Shown here piece by piece: positions 28,703-40,775 of a stretch of 64,000 nt of DNA (the stretch's first letter is position 1; each line of letters opens with the position of its first letter). The notes below the pieces were generated by a model, which was not told the DNA's origin, did not search any database, and saw only the letters and a program-made list of their open reading frames with translations. Position numbers and translations under genes: made by a program. This DNA comes from Hofstenia miamia. Its lineage: Eukaryota > Xenacoelomorpha > Acoela > Hofsteniidae. The stretch is from contig CABFPE010000034.1 of assembly GCA_900660155.1 (NCBI GenBank), positions 521,083 to 585,082 of the forward strand, read 5' to 3'.

Positions 28703-31189
28703 AACAAGATATTTTAATTTCGCAAATTTTTTTAAAATGAAACGTCTTCTATTTCATCTCATCCAAAAATGACAAAGTGTTTAGCGGCTACTTCCCGTTT
28801 TTAAATATAGTCTCCATTCGTTCATTAGACGTTTGATTGCTTTAAGATCTGTTCAAGGTAACATTGCTTATTAGTAGGAGGTAATTTACCGCACTTAAAG
28901 TATCAAATTTGTGTTTGTTCTTATCCTTTCTAAGTTTAACTGCTTTTGATTTCTGTCGCAGTGTATTGTTGAATTTCATGTTGTACGCGGCTTGAACATT
29001 GAAGCAGAATTGTCATTCATTAAACACTAGGAAGTACGGCAACTGATTTTATGATGAAAATTGCCAATAAATGTAAATGGAGTCGTCATAAATTCCACCT
29101 TTTTAATTGTTTTTATTTACGTGCTTTGCTTTATAAGCAGTGCTGTTTTTGATTGACTATTGAAGCAGAATTATTTTTATTGTTTTAATATTTCCAATTG
29201 GATTACGGAAATGTTGTCTGCATGATGGGCTTATAAAACAATTTTCCCACACAATAACGTCATGCATTCATTATTCAGCGCATTAGATCAAATTGTATAA
29301 TTAAAAGTGACACTTTCGGTTTCTGTGCTACCGGTTGCGCACCACAGTCAAATTTTCGCGTTGCATTCCGAATAGAAATGATTTTGGCATTGCGTATTTT
29401 TTCATTTCCAATTGATTCATGATGTTAAGTACCGTTTAATAGGTTAACTCTTTTTCAATTTCACGTGACAATCTCCTTGGGCTAAATCAATGTATTGATT
29501 AAGTAAAAGGCGACATCTCAAATATAACACCTCTTAAAAGTCTTTGTGATAGTAATGCATTTACATTCGTTGGCAAAAAAAATTAAATCGATATCTTTTC
29601 TAGTTTGGTTTGGTTATTTATAATGGGCTTGTCAATGGCCGCATCTGAAATGGTTTCATGACATTTTTATATTGCATTTACTTGTTATGAATTGTTTTAA
29701 TATGATCGTATGAACAGTATTTTTCTCACTTGTACATTATTTTTCCTATCATATTGGGATTTTTTCATTATGGCACAATCATTTTCACCAATTTCGTTTT
29801 TATTTATTTTTGAAATTTTTGCACTTATAATTACTTTTACATTACCGTGATGAATTCTATTTTTCGCATCTGTTTATCGCAATATACTTCATCACTATTT
29901 TTTCATTCCCATTGTTTACAACTATTTTGGGGGCTGTTGCCTGCTNAACAAGATATTTTAATTTCGCAAATTTTTTTAAAATGAAACGTCTTCTATTTCA
30001 TCTCATCCAAAAATGACAAAGTGTTTAGCGGCTACTTCCCGTTTTTAAATATAGTCTCCATTCGTTCATTAGACGTTTGATTGCTTTAAGATCTGTTCAA
30101 GGTAACATTGCTTATTAGTAGGAGGTAATTTACCGCACTTAAAGTATCAAATTTGTGTTTGTTCTTATCCTTTCTAAGTTTAACTGCTTTTGATTTCTGT
30201 CGCAGTGTATTGTTGAATTTCATGTTGTACGCGGCTTGAACATTGAAGCAGAATTGTCATTCATTAAACACTAGGAAGTACGGCAACTGATTTTATGATG
30301 AAAATTGCCAATAAATGTAAATGGAGTCGTCATAAATTCCACCTTTTTAATTGTTTTTATTTACGTGCTTTGCTTTATAAGCAGTGCTGTTTTTGATTGA
30401 CTATTGAAGCAGAATTATTTTTATTGTTTTAATATTTCCAATTGGATTACGGAAATGTTGTCTGCATGATGGGCTTATAAAACAATTTTCCCACACAATA
30501 ACGTCATGCATTCATTATTCAGCGCATTAGATCAAATTGTATAATTAAAAGTGACACTTTCGGTTTCTGTGCTACCGGTTGCGCACCACAGTCAAATTTT
30601 CGCGTTGCATTCCGAATAGAAATGATTTTGGCATTGCGTATTTTTTCATTTCCAATTGATTCATGATGTTAAGTACCGTTTAATAGGTTAACTCTTTTTC
30701 AATTTCACGTGACAATCTCCTTGGGCTAAATCAATGTATTGATTAAGTAAAAGGCGACATCTCAAATATAACACCTCTTAAAAGTCTTTGTGATAGTAAT
30801 GCATTTACATTCGTTGGCAAAAAAAATTAAATCGATATCTTTTCTAGTTTGGTTTGGTTATTTATAATGGGCTTGTCAATGGCCGCATCTGAAATGGTTT
30901 CATGACATTTTTATATTGCATTTACTTGTTATGAATTGTTTTAATATGATCGTATGAACAGTATTTTTCTCACTTGTACATTATTTTTCCTATCATATTG
31001 GGATTTTTTCATTATGGCACAATCATTTTCACCAATTTCGTTTTTATTTATTTTTGAAATTTTTGCACTTATAATTACTTTTACATTACCGTGATGAATT
31101 CTATTTTTCGCATCTGTTTATCGCAATATACTTCATCACTATTTTTTCATTCCCATTGTTTACAACTATTTTGGGGGCTGTTGCCTGCT
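28703..31189. repeat. Exact 1243-bp tandem duplication around one N
   Basis: Positions 28703-29945 and 29947-31189 appear identical on line-by-line reading. They start AACAAGATATTTTAATTTCG and end GGGGGCTGTTGCCTGCT, and are separated by a single N at 29946. No gene was recognised in the unit. Perfect identity with one ambiguous base exactly at the junction is typical of overlapping contig ends joined without merging, rather than a biological duplication. Confidence 0.9.
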
Positions 31190-32849
31190 CCACCCCCGAT
31201 ACGTCTGGTCCGGCTTTTGCAGAATAAAAAAATCTGTGGTGCGAGTTATTACGCCTTGTGTTCATCATAAAAATAAAGATACTATATAACTTTTTGCCTC
31301 AAGTAAAACTGATAAAATTTTGATATTTCATTTTTTAATGAATTTCCAATAAAATGTGAAAATATGGGGTATCCTTTGCATCTGGATTGATACAATTTGC
31401 TAACTTAATAAATTTGTTTGCCATTAACGCAGTGTAAAGTTAAATGTGTTCCTCATCAGTGAAGAAAATGGCCCTTTTTTCTTTAGCAATTTCTTTCATC
31501 AATTCACCAATATCTTATTTCAATTGTTAATGTTCTTTTGGTTTTCCACTGGTACAAAGGGCAAATTCAATTTTTTCCGCTTCTGTACATATCAGCTATC
31601 TATTATAACGGAGCAGAAATTAATGTCTTGGGACATCTAATGACATTCAACAAGACAACTGCACAAAAGGAAGCAGTTAACAGTGAAACACAAAGTGCCC
31701 CGATTTAGCTTAACTATCTGTCATATATAATTTAAGTGTAATTAATTTGATTTCTATCTTGATAATCACGAAGGTGCGAAGTAGAAAGTAAAATTCAATT
31801 TTGCATCTATGTGCCTTGGTGAAATTTTGACACAATAAGAGTGTTGACGCATTAAATTGAAATACATCGGTTTTTGCAATATTGTGTGAGTACGTTTTTT
31901 ATACTATGTCAGTAGCGTACACAATGGGGAAATGCATTTTTCAGGCCAATTTTTCAATATTTTCAAAAATTTTAGCTGGGCTTTTTTCTACATTTCATCC
32001 CTCATTTAATCACGACTAAGATGTACCTCCGTCAGGGTTTGGGTACAAAAATTAGATTTATTGTTAAAAAAAATACTGATGTTAATCATCGGTTGATTAG
32101 ATAAAGATCCAAGATATTAAGTAATACCAATTAATTGCTGTTTCCTCTATCAGAAATTGATTGATGTTAATGATCATTTGATTGGACCGAGATCCATATC
32201 CTCAAATAATTCAACGTTTCGGGTCGAGTTGTTTTCGGTAGTACATATTCCGATCGGGTTGTGTTCAGATCCATGTTTCTTCATATTGTACCTCTCTAGT
32301 TGAGACAATCTTCTAGATGTTTTCAATAAGTATATAAAAATTGTAAGTAAAATATCATTTGTCACATTTCTTGACAATCAACTATTTCCCGCAGATGACA
32401 CTGAGTTGTCTTTCCGGATGTCAAACAATTGCGTGGAAATGAGCCTTCTCCTATTCCAGAAATGGAAGCTGTTTGCTATAGTGCTTCACGCGGCGTTAAT
32501 ACTTGCTTTTTTTACAACCACTAATCGAATGGGTTCCAATATTATATGTTCAAGATGCACAATTTTCAATTAAATCTTAAAGAAAGGTATCTGTTCAAGA
32601 ATTCGCTTTTTATGTTCATCAGTGGAATGTATTATAGGTTAGTGTATGGTGAAATGTAATTAGTAAGGCGACCCAATTTTGACACAAAAATTTCGATTTT
32701 TTCATCCACAATTGTGACTTTATTTTTGCTAGGGTAAATACAAGGGATTAAGGGAAAAATCAATTTTATTTATCGCTATTTATCAGCACAATCGTTAAAA
32801 TGGAAAATAAAGTATTTGCCAGAGAGTTTCGATCTTTACACAACATTTT
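31190..32849. other. AT-rich non-coding stretch
   Basis: No gene was recognised. At 31911-31995 a fragment (CAGTAGCGTACACAATGGGG, later TTTTAGCTGGGC) resembles both ends of the repeat at 40024-40775 and is probably a shortened copy. A CGGGTCGAG / GATCGGG-rich patch at 32210-32270 may be the downstream end of the hAT pseudogene that follows. Confidence 0.4.
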
Positions 32850-33856
32850 TTTCAGAAGGGGGAATGTACATTCAACTGAATATGTCGTAGCCATGCACGT
32901 TGTAATTTTGCAAATATGGCTGAACTGATGTCTGGCATAGTAAAATTCACTATATTCAGCAAGTCGTTTTGCTCGATTCTTTGTTGGATATAATTCCCAA
33001 GTGCATAATGATCTTCTTTGCAGTCAAAGCACTGTAAGTCGTTGTATGCTTGGATCATAGAAAACTTGTGGATTCTACTTTGTCAATTAGTTCCAAAAGA
33101 CCGCTATGCCACCGTGTAATCTCTGTCAATTCCATTTCTAGATCTACGCTTCTGACTGCTGTTTTCATACGATCTATGAATTCCCCCATCATCTAGTAAC
33201 GACAGCACTGTACGTTGGATTTCTGATAAATAATGGGCTTAGTATCCGATGACCGCTCTTAGCCATATATCCCATCTTATAGTCATTGGAATAGGTGGAT
33301 TACCAATTTCATGAAACAAATGTCTGCGCGAGGTGTTCTTCACTGTCGCAGCCTTTAAAGTGGCCACCAGCTATCAATACTTTCTCCTGATCTTCTCAGC
33401 ACAATTATGGAGTAAATGCATCACGCATGTCACATGAAGAAGTCTCTAGTAAAAGTTCTTAAGACATTTACCAGCAGCTACCATAAATGAAGCAGAGTCA
33501 GCGAGTAGCTATTTCTTCCACTGGGAAACGGCCATTTCATATCTAGAAATAATTTCTGCATGACAAGGTGTCTTATTTTTTCAATGATATGTTGGCTGCC
33601 AAAAGTGTCTTCACTGTTATTTTAGCACAGTCTTTGTACGGAGAAGTAGTAAAGGTTTGCGGTTTTAATGAACCCCGAAATGAACTCGCTCAATATGTCG
33701 CTTGTGGGGTTTCCGAAATCCCATTTCGGATTAATTCATTGATAATGATAGGGTGCACAACAGTTTATCATTTGGGGTACATGTAAATTCATTTGGTAAA
33801 TCGCGCATAATTTTCATAATAATCATATTGTCGTTGGTTGTAGCATGCTTTGGCAT
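32850..33856 (-). pseudogene. Degenerate hAT-type transposase
   Basis: On the minus strand, a reading from an ATG at 33856 (MPKHATTNDN) passes through a zinc-finger-like segment (KLLCTLS, KRHIERVH). After several stops and frameshifts it gives SASFMVAAGKCLKNFY followed by RLLHVTCVMHLLHNCAEKIR near 33380-33500. That block matches the catalytic region of a hAT subgroup. A further piece, IPMTIRWDIWLRAVIGY, corresponds to the P-TRWGTWL motif of the same proteins. The last fragment lies at 33058-32852. At least five in-frame stops make it a dead copy. I could not define terminal repeats or a target duplication. The family call rests on motif memory and should be tested by alignment. Confidence 0.7.
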
Positions 33857-34583
33857 CCTGTAAAGCACTGTAACGCTGAAAACAGATGCCTGTGTTTTTA
33901 TGGCTAGACTTTAGCAATAGGACAGCGTTTATTCGTTCTCCCAGCATGTTACTCCATCAACGAGCCGCCCCACTGGCTTATCAATTCTTAGAAATATGCA
34001 ATCGGTGAGAAAAACAGCAAACAATATCTAAGAACTGATTTTATACTTTTGACTTTATTTCACAAATTGCCAAATTTGACATTGTTTTTTAAAAGTGTTA
34101 AGTTTGACTTCATTATGACCGTATTGACCTTACTGAATGTTGGGTCGCCATAGTAATTACGATACACACTACACAAAGTGACACTACATTAAACAACGAT
34201 TGTATTTCGTACGTAATATAAGTGGATGGGAAGCGCATATGTAAAATACCGAGCTTAGCTGTGGGGGAAGTGCTACCTCTTGTAATATTTTGCATACGAC
34301 CACCTCATTTTTGTAAGTGCATATCTTATTTAGTATAAGAACAGAGCGGAATTGTGATTTGTTAAGAAGCGGAAACCTGGTTTTTTTTGTAAAAGAACGC
34401 GCTTATGCAATGTAGTCTATGTAGTACATATTTGCACCTTTATAATTTTATATAAACTTAATACCCCGTAAAAACATTCAATTGCTTATGGGAAGTAGTG
34501 GAAGTAGACATTGCCCAAATTGTGACTGTCGCCGCCCCTGCCCACCTTTGACTACAATCAATGTTGACTTTTAAACCATTTAG
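33857..34583. other. Non-coding sequence upstream of Ig1 exon
   Basis: It probably contains the 5' non-coding end of the adjacent hAT pseudogene and then intron sequence. A pyrimidine-rich stretch ends at an AG acceptor at 34582-34583 (TTTTAAACCATTTAG). No signal-peptide exon was recognised. Confidence 0.4.
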
Positions 34584-34859
34584 ATGGAAGCTCGATCGTC
34601 TATCAACCGCAGGACATCACTGTGTTAGAAATGGCATCGGCTTTGTTCGTTTGTCAGGGAACAGCTTATTCACAACTCAAGTGGGTAGTTAACGGTCCAG
34701 GAAAAACCAATATGTTGGCAGTCGAGATTAAGCAAGAAGATCGTCACATTTCTGTTTATAAAGTTCGTAGAGTTACTTTGAAGATGAACAACACTATATA
34801 CTCGTGCTACGACCAAAAACAACCCGAAACAAAATTTTCAGCTAGACTTTATGTTAAGC
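34584..34859 (+). CDS. LAR-type receptor phosphatase, Ig1 exon
   Basis: This 276-bp exon encodes one immunoglobulin domain of a cell-surface receptor. The acceptor is TTTAG at 34583 and the donor is GTAAGT at 34860. It begins and ends in phase 1, the usual symmetry of a whole Ig-domain exon. The reading starts GSSIVYQPQDITVLE. The B-strand cysteine is in ALFVCQG, the core tryptophan in LKWVV, and the F-strand cysteine in IYSCYD. The G strand ends SARLYVK. Its position ahead of Ig2 and Ig3 exons of the LAR pattern suggests it is Ig1, the domain that binds heparan and chondroitin sulfate in known LAR-RPTPs. The lysine-rich ligand loop of the vertebrate proteins is not evident, so Ig1 is divergent or the linkage is wrong. 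It could instead belong to another Ig-superfamily gene. Confidence 0.7.
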
Positions 34860-35453
34860 GTAAGTTTTCCTTTTTATTACTTTTAATATCTAACTTATCG
34901 GAATTTATGAATAAACAGGAAATAATAAATACTCATTTATAAAGTACGCTAAAATGATTTTTGCTTTGACAAAATTACTTATTGCTGCGATGTGTGTTGT
35001 TTTATCTAACTAGATCGTCTTTGAAAGTATTGCGGAGTAATTTTGTCTATTAAAGATAAATTCAGAGCAATTCAAATAACCACCCTCATACATTTTCGCT
35101 TATATTAATTGAAAATGTTCTGCGTGATGTTTTTATTTTTTGTCACATTAATTTAATTTGTAGTGTGAGTATTGCGTTATTGTTTGTAAGTAAATATATG
35201 CATACGTTTGAAACTATTCCGAGCACCAATGAGTCTCGCAGGAATATTATCTATAAGTTTCTTATTGCGCACTCAACCAGCTATCATATGCAGCATTTTC
35301 CAAAGTCGTGACTTAAAAAAAATAGTGTATAAAGATTGGTTAATTGTAGCTGGAAAACTTTTTAATTCGCCATAAGCGTGTAAGCGCTCCATTCTTGCCA
35401 TGGGGCAAAAAGGCAATAAACGAACGATTTTTGTTGTGCTTACTTATTAACAG

Positions 35454-35653
35454 GGTTGTATGTGGCCTACCTAATTTCAAAAAATGTGCCCGAATGTGAT
35501 TTAATCGATTATTGTAAAAAGTATTCGCCAACTTTTAAAAAACGTTTCAAGGAAGTGTTTTGTACATCTCCAGATACAAAGGCAGTTGAGAAATTTCCTT
35601 CAGATACTCTGAACAATTCGTTGTTGTTAAAATGTCACCAAATAAATGTTTAA
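35454..35653 (+). CDS. Possible alternative terminal exon, unrecognised
   Basis: An acceptor (TTATTAACAG ending at 35453) opens a 200-bp frame ending at TAA (35651-35653). It starts in phase 1, so splicing from the Ig1 donor at 34859 would stay in frame and add about 66 residues (LYVAYLISKNVPECDL and so on, ending KCHQINV). An AATAAA overlaps the stop region. The product would be Ig1 plus a short Cys/Lys-rich tail without a transmembrane segment. I do not recognise the tail. The KYSPTFKKRFKEVFC segment faintly resembles the helix 8 region of a rhodopsin-like GPCR, so it could also be a decayed unrelated fragment. Confidence 0.3.
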
Positions 35654-37759
35654 ATTTCTAATCAATTAAATTGTGCATCAATGTTTTTCGTTTGGAATTT
35701 CATGAGCGGTAGATCTCAAAACGCAGTATAAGCAGCAAGCGGAATTTTAATAAGCGTAATATGCGATAAGTGTAAAATCCATAAGCGATTAGTTCTCGGC
35801 CCGGCAGTCATTTTTAACTCAGAGTAAACTACATATGTGATGTTAAAGTTCACGATATTTAATTGGTAAAATATTGGATATGATCATTGTTATATCTTCG
35901 TTTTCCTAAATCCTAAGATCAGCGTGGATTTAAGGGTGGTTTTATTTGACAATGTGCTTTAATTATGCACAAAGTGATTATAAATTACCTTTTTGGAGAT
36001 GAAAATAATTTGGATAATTATGCAAACATATTCGGTCCGGATACTTTCAATTTGTTTCCACAAAGCGGAGACTCTTTTATATACAGACGGAGATTTACAA
36101 ACCGTTTTCTTTCTCTCCTAACCGTATTTTGTTGAATTTATTTCCTTGCGAAGCCTTCCTTACAAAGTTTAACTTATTATCAAAGCCTTTTTAATTTAAA
36201 TCTTCTAACTATTAGTACTGCAACGCCCATTCTCTCTTTAAAGTTGCATTCATAACATATTGACATTTTCATTTCTTTATCTACTTTTAATCAACATTTG
36301 GCGGATTGGGTACATTTTCTCTCAACATGCAAAGTAATTGATTTTTCCATATAGAGCGAGAAGTTTCATCAATAATAAAACACTGTACAAGTGGGTTATT
36401 TCCTTCAATATTTCAAATCCAAAATTAACCTTAAACTGCCTATGAATTTTTTAATTGTGTGTATGGCTTTTTGAAAAATTTTTAAACGCTTTTAACTAAT
36501 AAAAATGTCCAAAATCTGAAATCACCACATAAGTTTTCTTCTTTCACTTTCGTTTTTATATCGCGACCGGTCGCTGTTCCATTGAGGTAAGGAGTCGCGT
36601 GGAAACAAGCAATGCACTTCATTCTTATCAATTCCTTGAACCAAGCAGAATGAAGCACTGCTTTTGACGTATCCTTACTTGAAAATGAGTCAATAGAAAG
36701 CCAATTCCCAATTCATTGTCACAACCTTTAATAATGATATCCTCCAATGTCTACATCATTCGAATTCTTTTTCTTGAAACTGAAGTATTGCTTGGATTTA
36801 GCATTCGGGATTAATTTACTTGTTTGTTTTAATTTTAGTGTAAATACTCTGTAACTTTAGTATTGGAAGAGCTGGAAATATTTTCGAATTTCATTTATAC
36901 GATAGGATAAGCAGAAATTTTATTTTCGTGCAGCGCTCGCCGCTTATTGTTATTTTCGAGCATGGCTGCGTGTTTACGGTTAATTAGATGCTACTAATTT
37001 TCATTTGCTTGCTGCTTTCACGAGAACACTGCTTGATTCTCTAATGAGTTGCCATTTGTCTTTACGTGTTTTAAGGTTCCGCTTTAAAATTAAGGTTTTA
37101 AAATCCAGACGTGATTTCTAATGTGTTCTTTTGTTTAGTTAATGCTACATTAAGCAAATTGGTAACGAATTGTTCGAATATTATTCAAGCCACAATTGCG
37201 TATCAAATTCTTTTGACACTAGCATTACCCATTGTCCTATTGATAATTAGTTGATTGCTTTGAAATACTATATTTTATTTTTTTGCAACTAATTCCCTTT
37301 ATACATTTTTATTTTATGTAGTTTCTTAATTTCCCGCTATTCCTGATTTTAAATCCTATTTTAAAAATTTCACATGAATTCATACTTATTTGATTTAATC
37401 CTAACATTTCTAGGAAATTGCACTAAAATCGCGAACTTTGAAATCTTTTTGACAGAATTTTGCCAATGGTTGGTAGTTATTAACAGATTCTGAATTTTCA
37501 AGCGTAGATAGATACAAAATATACAGATGTTATCCACCACTCCATGTGAAAAAGTTTACCCTATTAGAAAATGATCAAAGACATGAGCATTGCGAATCAA
37601 AATCTACACTTTGGGTTGAGTTCGGGTAGACAATTATCGGATCGTGTCGGGAGCGGGTCGATGATAAGCTCATATTGGCACTTTCTCATGTCCACAATAT
37701 ACGATAAAATGCACGAGTATTTGGCCTAAAATTCCATAACCATCTACTTACTTGAAATT
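35654..37759. other. Intronic AT-rich stretch with a foldback
   Basis: No gene was recognised. It holds an imperfect foldback at 36585-36680, described separately, and a perfect 12-bp palindrome GCGACCGGTCGC near 36562-36573. Confidence 0.5.
36585..36680. repeat. Imperfect ~96-nt foldback
   Basis: The inner arms, AAGCAATGCACTTCATTCT at 36607-36625 and AGAATGAAGCACTGCTT at 36647-36663, pair with one mismatch and one bulge around a 21-nt loop. The outer arms GTAAGGA (36587-36593) and TCCTTAC (36672-36678) add a second helix. The size and shape suit either a pre-miRNA-like hairpin or a degenerate palindromic MITE. Confidence 0.5.
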
Positions 37760-38751
37760 TTAAAATACACTAAATACTTGTAAAACCAAATTATTATTAT
37801 ATATTCCTAAGAAACCTTCCAGCTCAGGTAATATTGAACGCCTGTTTTCAGTATTTGTCTGACCAAGCAACAGGCGGAATCGATTTAAGAGGAAAAATTT
37901 GGAATAATTGGTAACAAATAGATTATGCAGGGCTAGATTTCCTTTGAAAATTCTTGAAACTCTTTTGGGTAAGACCACCACAAATGGGTCGGATTAGCAT
38001 CCTCAATATTATGAAATGAGAAATATTCGATTGCTTTTCCTTCTACATTTGGTAAACTGTATGTAGCCTGTTGTTCGTCGAAACCAGCAAAACGGATGCG
38101 AGAGAATTTAGGCTTTATTGGCTCAAGTTCAACTGCCATTTCAGCACTCATGAGTGCTGATATTCTTGAATATGATTTCAGCTGACAGGAAAACATCACC
38201 ACAGTAATTTTCGGTAAAAAATAAAAAGATACTTTGCTACAAAATGACAGTTTCACTACAAGATCAAGCATCACTCAAATAATATCTAGTTTAGACGTCA
38301 ACTACAAATCAAACCGTTTTCTAAGACTGTTTAAAAAGCTTTTCTTCACAGCCTTCTGAAAAGCTTGACTTGCCATATCAAGATACTGAAGCCCAAGCTC
38401 AAGCTGCAATGTGGGTATATTACGACAAATAAAAACATATTTGTTGCCTTGAAGACAATTTGTAGCATCTTCGATCAGAAAGAGAAATATTGACAATTTA
38501 GGGGGAGTAATATCTTCATTTGTCAGTTTAATATTGCTCTTGGAGGTTTCCGTCAAAGCAATTGTATACGTTTGCACCAAAATTAGTTCGAGCATCTTGA
38601 TCTTGTCATTCATAGAAAACACGTTAGTTATTGTTAAATGTCGCATGATGAATTTAGTTTCACACCAGCGTGTAACTGAACCCTTAATTTCGCTTGTTGT
38701 ACACGCGTTAATCATGGAGTTACAAATGTTTTGCAATCCGAGACACGCCAA
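37760..38751 (-). pseudogene. hAT transposase remnant, C-terminal half
   Basis: The minus-strand frame from 38751 reads through CLGLQNICNSMINACTT and VTRWCETKFIMRHL, then ITPPKLSIFLFLIEDATNCL and QGNKYVFICRNIPTLQLELG. This is the order expected of a hAT transposase core: strand-transfer domain, the TRW motif, then the P-F-ATx-LSG-KY segment. After two in-frame stops near 38250-38305 the same frame continues with NPTHLWWSYPKEFQEF. A frameshift near 37935-37980 leads to NTENRRSILPELEGFLGIYN, resembling the end of the hAT dimerisation domain. The N-terminal third was not seen. It is inactive and different in sequence from the hAT pseudogene at 32850-33856. Confidence 0.7.
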
Positions 38752-40023
38752 TAGCTAATCTTTATCTACTTTGAAGAATGGAGAAAATTTTTTTTCCGCT
38801 TTTGCAGTATCATTGATGCAATCAAGAATTATACTTAGATATTCAAAGAAACATTGTCACTGATATTTTTTTATAAGCCTTTCAGTTAGCCGTGACGACT
38901 TATTATATTTTAAAAATCTCTTAATGCCAGATAGCAGAAGTTTTTCTGTGTATCAATTATCTTGCGCAATTTCATTTTAATACTCCTATTGGACAAGTAA
39001 ATTGACGGTGTTTGTGCATATTGATGACTTACACAACTGTAGTGAAGGAATCGTTTGATATTGTATTGCGCTAGTCTAGTTATTAACGCAATGATTGACT
39101 ACAATTAAATTGCTCAACAAAATGCATTACCCTTGGCCAGCAACTCAATGTAATTAATATATGCTAGAAAGAAGAGATGGGCCTACTCATATTTGTAGAT
39201 TATATATATATATATATATATATCCATTTAAAATCAAGATCTTTATATCTTTGTCAAATTGGATGCACGCACATGCCAACGCGGCCGGATTCTACCCTTG
39301 TTGTGATATGTTAAATCGAGTGGGTATTTATTGCCAGCAGTTCTGCATTAAAGTCATGCAAATGGTACTTTGTGCTAAATAATGATCCACACGGTTTTTG
39401 AATAGGCTTTCCACCAAGTCATTTTGGTAGATATATTCAGCGATTCCGGAAATTCTAGATATTTTAAGTCGAATTGCAGAACATGGTATCATAGATACTG
39501 CTTGCAGAACAAAATTTTCCCATACATCCATTCTTGTGCGCCTGATACGTTTCAAGAGCTAATATTATTGATCTGACTGATTATTGAATAAGATTTGAGA
39601 GCAATTGATACCTGCCCGAGTTTTGGAAATTTGTTCATAATAGATAGAGAAATTCTCATTTGTTTCTGGGTTTTTTTCAGAAATAGACCTTCCTTGAAAA
39701 TGTATGAGGCATTAAGATGAAAGAACTTAGCAAAGAGCAATTTCAATTTTTATTCAATTGTAAAACAAACAGCAAAACAGGTTTTGACCGGATTTATTTG
39801 ACAGGCAATGTAGATTCAAAATAGGATAATGCATAATGCAGTCGAAATTAATGAAAACTTTCGATTTTACGCATCAAATGGAGTGTATCTAATCGGCTCC
39901 TTTTTCACTTTATCACTCCTTCTGCGCAATTCTAAGAGCCCTCAGTTTCAATTACTACTGCGACATTGAAGGAAGATGCTTAAGCGTAGTAATTCAAATT
40001 ATATGTAACTATTCACCCTAACC
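38752..40023. other. Intronic AT-rich stretch
   Basis: It may include decayed 5' sequence of the hAT copy to its left. A (TA)n tract lies at 39200-39223. Overlapping short frames on both strands between 39160 and 39750 have no recognisable content. Confidence 0.45.
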
Positions 40024-40775
40024 AGTGGCGCACCCACAGGGACATGGGGAAATGTCACCTCATGTTTTCAACATTGATTTTAATTGCTTAAACCCATTGC
40101 TCCTGGGGTTGCTCTAATATAAAACACATTTTTGAAAAAATGTTGAAAGCCTGTTAATAAATATTGAAAACTTGATGTGGACACAACTATGTGTGCCGCA
40201 CATGCAAATATGATTTGAGCTAAAAATTATTATTGTGCTGAAGTACATAGAAATATGAATTTTTTCTATAAAATATCCGATTTTTGCAAAAACATTCAAA
40301 CTCTTTGCATTCCTAATATTCAGATAATGAGTTGGCTTAATACCCCTAGAAACAACAACTACTTTAAAATATTTTGTTTTTGAACAAAAGCTGCGTGAGG
40401 CCCGTGCAGGCGTGCCGTTCATAGTCATAGGCTGTTGTGCCGTAATCCTGGACAGATTCGCGACAGATTCCAAATGATGGGGAGAAAATTCTTTATCTTG
40501 TAGTGTTTTCAGATTTTGAAAAATTTCTTGTAGAATTAAGCAGGTTGGGAAACACGTCAGTTTTTGATCCGACTCGTCTAATAATGATCCGACATGTTAT
40601 ATTTTTTATCCGACGCGAGGGTCGAACGGACGCGTTCCCACCCTGGAATTAGAGTTAAATTTATTCTTTTTGTAAAAAAATTGAAAGGTATTAGAATTTA
40701 AGTTGGTGAAATGTATTTTTAGGGTTTATTTTTCCAATATTTTTAAAAATTTCCCCTAGCTATGCCCCGCTTTTG
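40024..40775. mobile_element. Putative TIR DNA element hosting a nested MITE
   Basis: The left end is CAGTGGCGCACCCACAGGG, followed by ACATGGGGAAATG. The right end, reverse-complemented, contains GCGGGGCATAGCTAGGGGAAA, a loosely similar inverted end. A shorter relative at 31911-31995 shares CAGTAGCGTAC, ATGGGGAAATG, and the run TTTTTCAATATTTTCAAAAA ahead of its right end. No transposase or clear target duplication was found. A 105-bp hAT mini-element has inserted at 40541. The boundaries are approximate. Confidence 0.4.
40541..40645. mobile_element. 105-bp hAT-like mini-MITE
   Basis: The ends are CAGGTTGGGAAACACGTC on the left and CAGGGTGGGAACGCGTC as the reverse complement of the right end. 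The flanking octamers GAATTAAG (40533-40540) and GAATTAGA (40646-40653) agree at six of eight positions. The interior carries repeated ATCCGAC motifs. It is far too short to code. The ends match the CAGGGTGGGAAC type of hAT terminus. Confidence 0.65.
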
